From: Roseibium sp. MMSF_3544
Lineage (GTDB): Bacteria > Pseudomonadota > Alphaproteobacteria > Rhizobiales > Stappiaceae
DNA length: 64,000 bases
NCBI RefSeq assembly: GCF_030732845.1
Contig: NZ_JASHKA010000015.1
Location: forward strand, 91,525 to 155,524
Reading direction: 5' to 3'
Shown: in pieces, positions 63,504 through 64,000 of the stretch
Numbering within the stretch: the first letter of the stretch is position 1
Layout: every line of letters starts with the position of its first letter
Notes under the pieces: generated by a model
Databases searched by the model: none
The model's input: the letters and a program-made list of their open reading frames with translations, nothing else
What the model was told of the DNA's origin: nothing
Translations under genes and position numbers: made by a program

Positions 63504-64000
<497 letters not shown>

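Overview
The window looks like a chromosomal segment of a marine alphaproteobacterium, probably Stappiaceae or Rhodobacteraceae (Roseibium/Labrenzia-like). This is inferred from the high G+C, the many TRAP transporters, the DUF3305/DUF3306/formate dehydrogenase cluster, the betaine-type demethylation genes, the alphaproteobacterial hut order with hutF, a CtrA-like TTAA-N7-TTAA site and two families of dispersed palindromic intergenic repeats. I ran no search; family names are recognised by eye.

Region by region. (1) 1-5929 (+): end of a TRAP transporter (DctM end, DctP), a glutamine-synthetase-like ligase, an aldehyde dehydrogenase and an iron-dependent alcohol dehydrogenase, probably for uptake and oxidation of an amine or amino alcohol. 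(2) 6058-6815: repeat, bidirectional terminator, small membrane protein. (3) 7007-12680: RNA-repair locus: rtcR (-), the Ro60 orthologue rsr (+), an 887-bp non-coding stretch and rtcB (+). I read the non-coding stretch as six tandem Y-RNA-like RNAs sharing one core. (4) 12703-14041 (-): Bcr/CflA-type drug exporter preceded by a 17-codon leader peptide and an intrinsic terminator. (5) 14116-32018: a respiratory formate dehydrogenase island. It has accessory genes (a biotin/lipoate-ligase-like protein, Mrp, several DUFs, a polyferredoxin, TorD-like chaperone), the catalytic set fdhA-fdhB-fdhC, c-type cytochromes and an ABC transporter resembling tungstate TupABC.

(6) 32127-45811: a divergent catabolic cluster under an RpiR-type regulator. 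It contains a Rieske oxygenase, a dimethylglycine/sarcosine-dehydrogenase-like flavoprotein, an aldehyde dehydrogenase, an Asp/Glu-racemase-like protein, a sulfotransferase-like protein, a zinc-type alcohol dehydrogenase, three consecutive enolase-superfamily racemase/epimerase genes and a class III aminotransferase. Its likely substrate is a quaternary-ammonium compound such as a proline-type betaine. (7) 45955-49116: caspase-like PAN-domain protein and a GH3 hydrolase with a CtrA-like site upstream. (8) 49211-53015: a TRAP transporter (DctM, DctQ, DctP) flanked and split by two copies of a 149-bp repeat. (9) 53062-60478: complete histidine utilisation locus (hutU, hutG, hutH, hutI leftward; hutF, hutC rightward). 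(10) 60513-64000 (-): thioredoxin-like protein and the start of a polyol (mannitol/sorbitol) cluster that runs off the right edge.

The most notable parts are the Y-RNA array (six units in three pairs, two with a circularly permuted tRNA body including an encoded CCA, one with a permuted class II tRNA body), an RtcR with an altered GAFTGA loop and no rtcA beside rtcB, the leader-peptide attenuator before the drug exporter, and a protein that seems to fuse a collapsed TupA-like fold to cytochrome c.
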